From NCBI GenBank assembly GCA_028565635.1, contig JAOXYB010017175.1, positions 1 to 18,827 on the forward strand: 18,827 nucleotides of DNA, in the 5' to 3' direction. A model generated the notes under the pieces. It searched no databases. It was not told where the DNA came from and was given only the letters and a program-made list of their open reading frames with translations. Shown here piece by piece: positions 16,593 through 18,827 of the stretch. A program made the translations under genes and the position numbers. Numbering within the stretch: the stretch's first letter is position 1; each line of letters starts with the position of its first letter. Origin of the DNA: Phoronis ovalis (taxonomy: Eukaryota; Phoronida; Phoronidae).

Positions 16593-18827
16593 TTGACTAT
16601 TAAAAATTTAAATTTTATTAAAATTCATGTACCCTACAGACCATACAGCTTAAAAATTGTTTCAAAAGTATTTGCATCATCACTATAGCAACCAGATGGT
16701 AAAAAATGCATAAACCCAATTTGGTAGTATTAGTTATCTACTCTATGACTTTTAAGAAACAAAGGAAAAGAAATATACAAAAATATTTTGGTGGTTGTGT
16801 GTCTGTGCATTTTATGGCAATTGTCTGGCATTGCAAATGTCTTCTGGTTTGTATTTGCTGATCCCGATTTATTGTTTGAGAGTATACTGATAGGAATACA
16901 GCACCTGTAAATGGTGTCCTTTAAAAGGATTTGTACTGTGCAAACAGAACTGACTATTTTGTCATATTCTAGGAGATCCTGGCAGAACTGCATTATTGCC
17001 TGAATAAATGTGCTTTTAATTTGGGTAACTTTTAAATTCATATGGTCTATTGCCTCTGGTACATGCTATTTGACACCTCTATGGTGCCAGCCTTCCTAGC
17101 AAATGACCAATGTCCATTTGAGAATTAACCACACCTCAAACACATTTACACTGACCAGTAGAGATGCCATGTACTAGTTTAGCTTGTGCTGTGAAAGTAA
17201 CATTTCTCATCCTATAATATTAAATCACCCTTTCTATCTGTGAAATGGATAAAAACTCTGTGATAATAGGCTTTTAAGAAAAAAGGTTCTGCCATTAAAT
17301 GTGCTCATTAAAATGAAAAGAAGTCATCAATTCAGCTGATTATTGAAATTTGTATACTATTTCATCCTTAAAAAAACTTGACATGGTTCAAATTTAAGTT
17401 AATGAATTGTTGTCATATTAAATTTTGCTTGAAATTGCCTATGAGGTTGTATTTCAAATAGGGAGAAAGTAACAAGAAGTTAAAGAAACAGTACTTTCTG
17501 TTCCATGTTGTTTTGGACAAATTATAAATATCAAAAGCAGAAAACTTTTAAACTTGGAGAAAAGACCAATAAGAAAATCTCCACTTCAGTATGATATATT
17601 AAAACAGTCTCTTATAACGGTATTGTATATACGTGGGATGATCTTATACATTCATGCTGATGTAAGCTGGATATGAACGTATGTAGTGTGGTATGTTTTA
17701 AAATTTACCAAATTTTCTCCTTACACTCTTTACTAATTACAAAGCACAGTGTACACAGGGCCCATTTATTTATTGGAAGTATTAGAAGCAGGTCAGTACC
17801 CTTGGAAAATCATGATACACATAATCCTTGTGGATTTAACCCATCTGCTTACTCCTAGTGCATGTATTTTACTCTTTATGCCTGTTGGATGAAAGGTTGC
17901 TGTCCTGCTCTTCATTCTTACTTCATTTAGCTTTATATAATGGTAGCCAACTGTACTGTTGCATTTTGTGTTGTTGATCATTTTATTATGGCCTTAGGTA
18001 TTTTTGAACTGCAAATTGTTAAACTGTACTGAAAATTATGTAATATTTTATTCAAAGTTTTATTTGGTACTGGGGTTTTATGTTCTGGGTTAAATAAGTA
18101 ATTTTAGCAAGGCTCTCTATTGCTTTCCACATAAGCCTTTATCACACTTGTGGAATGTATAATTTGTGTATCTCAACTGAAATAAGAGAGAAATATACCT
18201 ACTGGAGACATACATGTATGAGGGACATTGTGTAGATCATTGAATTTCCTTTTTGTAGCACAAGTGTTCATATCATTAAAAGTTAATACAATTATCCTAA
18301 CTATTCTTAAATATTAAAGAAATCAATAGTTTCATGTATGCCAGCACTAATCTAATGTTTCCTAAAATAAATAGTACAAATTTCATAGACAAATTCAGAC
18401 AAATATTTATGGGACTGGAATGAGATTATCTTAATAAGTAACAAATTGCTGTAATCTTCCTGTATTAACATTTAGTATGGATCAAATTAGTAAATGGAAA
18501 ACAGAACTTTGTTGCATACTGTTTTTCGCTATCAAAGATAATGCTTTGATTACAAGCTTCTACTTGTATTTTATTCATAAAACCATATAGGAACAGCTAC
18601 ACCCATTAAATAATAATCCTCCTTTATTTAAAGAGTTCTTGAACAGCTATTGGTTATGTAAAAGTTAGAAATCTTAGCAAACTTGCATTCACGTAGCACT
18701 ACTCAGTAAGCTTGAGCTGTAAGGGCCTCGGATAATTCCTTTTTAAAAAGAATAATTAGGGGGTGTAGAAGTGTGTCTCGCTGGACATAAATCCATTGAA
18801 TTATAGTTAAAATATATAGGGTGTTTT
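16593..18827. other. AT-rich sequence without recognisable gene
   Basis: Low CpG, intron- or intergenic-like. Open frames at 16730-17041 (minus), 17673-17858 and 17793-17981 (minus, overlapping the previous one) show no motif or coding character. A small A/T palindrome, CTTTTTAAAAAG, lies at 18739-18750 near the window end. Confidence 0.5.

Noticed and set aside
15113-16631. 14-bp direct repeat TTAAAATTCATGTA (15113-15126 and 16618-16631) as alternative transposon flanks
   Set aside because: One copy lies inside and one outside the TIR-defined element; AT-rich 14-mers recur easily, and the TIR plus ATTATTTC explanation is far stronger.
18732-18757. Terminal inverted repeat of a second element near the window end
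   Set aside because: CTTTTTAAAAAG is a low-complexity palindrome; no partner repeat or target duplication was visible within the window.

Overview
This window looks like AT-rich, CpG-depleted nuclear DNA from an animal, most likely an invertebrate. Nothing prokaryotic is visible: no operons, no ribosome binding sites, and no long ORF with convincing protein character. No tRNA or rRNA was found. Splice-like signals, a CTCF-type site, microsatellites, a transposon with terminal inverted repeats, and a lone TGACCT-rich tract fit an intron-rich bilaterian genome. A mollusc or other lophotrochozoan is my guess, not something the sequence proves. No gene could be named.

Layout. Bases 1-810 may hold the end of a plus-strand gene: a strong acceptor at 744 and a 21-codon terminal exon ending in TAA at 808-810, with a possible poly(A) signal at 1148-1153. 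Bases 811-2230 are AT-rich and hold a 22-bp tandem duplication and a possible interspersed-repeat fragment. Bases 2235-3260 are clearly richer in CpG. This stretch holds a 105-codon plus-strand open frame without any Met, a ten-copy degenerate minisatellite with core ATTTACCACAGGGTAT, and a candidate 5' exon ending at a GTAAGAA donor (3239). Around 4260-4610 there is a perfect CTCF core on the minus strand, then a candidate first coding exon (strong-context ATG at 4524, signal-peptide-like reading, GTAAGT donor at 4603, phase 1). A second reading frame through the same exon competes with it.

From 4610 to 15010 the sequence resembles intron or intergenic DNA, with rare CpG and only chance-like ORFs. 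It carries a possible 24-nt phase-1 microexon (9134-9157), an (ATT)n microsatellite, a CpG-richer patch behind a good acceptor (13150), and a 12-bp perfect hairpin (13407-13440).

The best-supported discrete element is a 1566-bp DNA transposon at 15019-16584. It has imperfect terminal inverted repeats of 50-58 bp (46 of 50 aligned bases identical, with 1-nt and 7-nt gaps) and a perfect 8-bp target duplication, ATTATTTC. It appears non-autonomous. Inside are a cluster of TGACCT motifs, a CA-rich stem-loop, a four-copy ~30-bp tandem repeat and a T-box-like palindrome. The remainder to 18827 is plain AT-rich sequence.

A working model is two plus-strand genes in tandem, one ending near 1.15 kb and one starting at 3.2-4.5 kb and running out of the window through long introns. 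It rests on splice-signal reading only.
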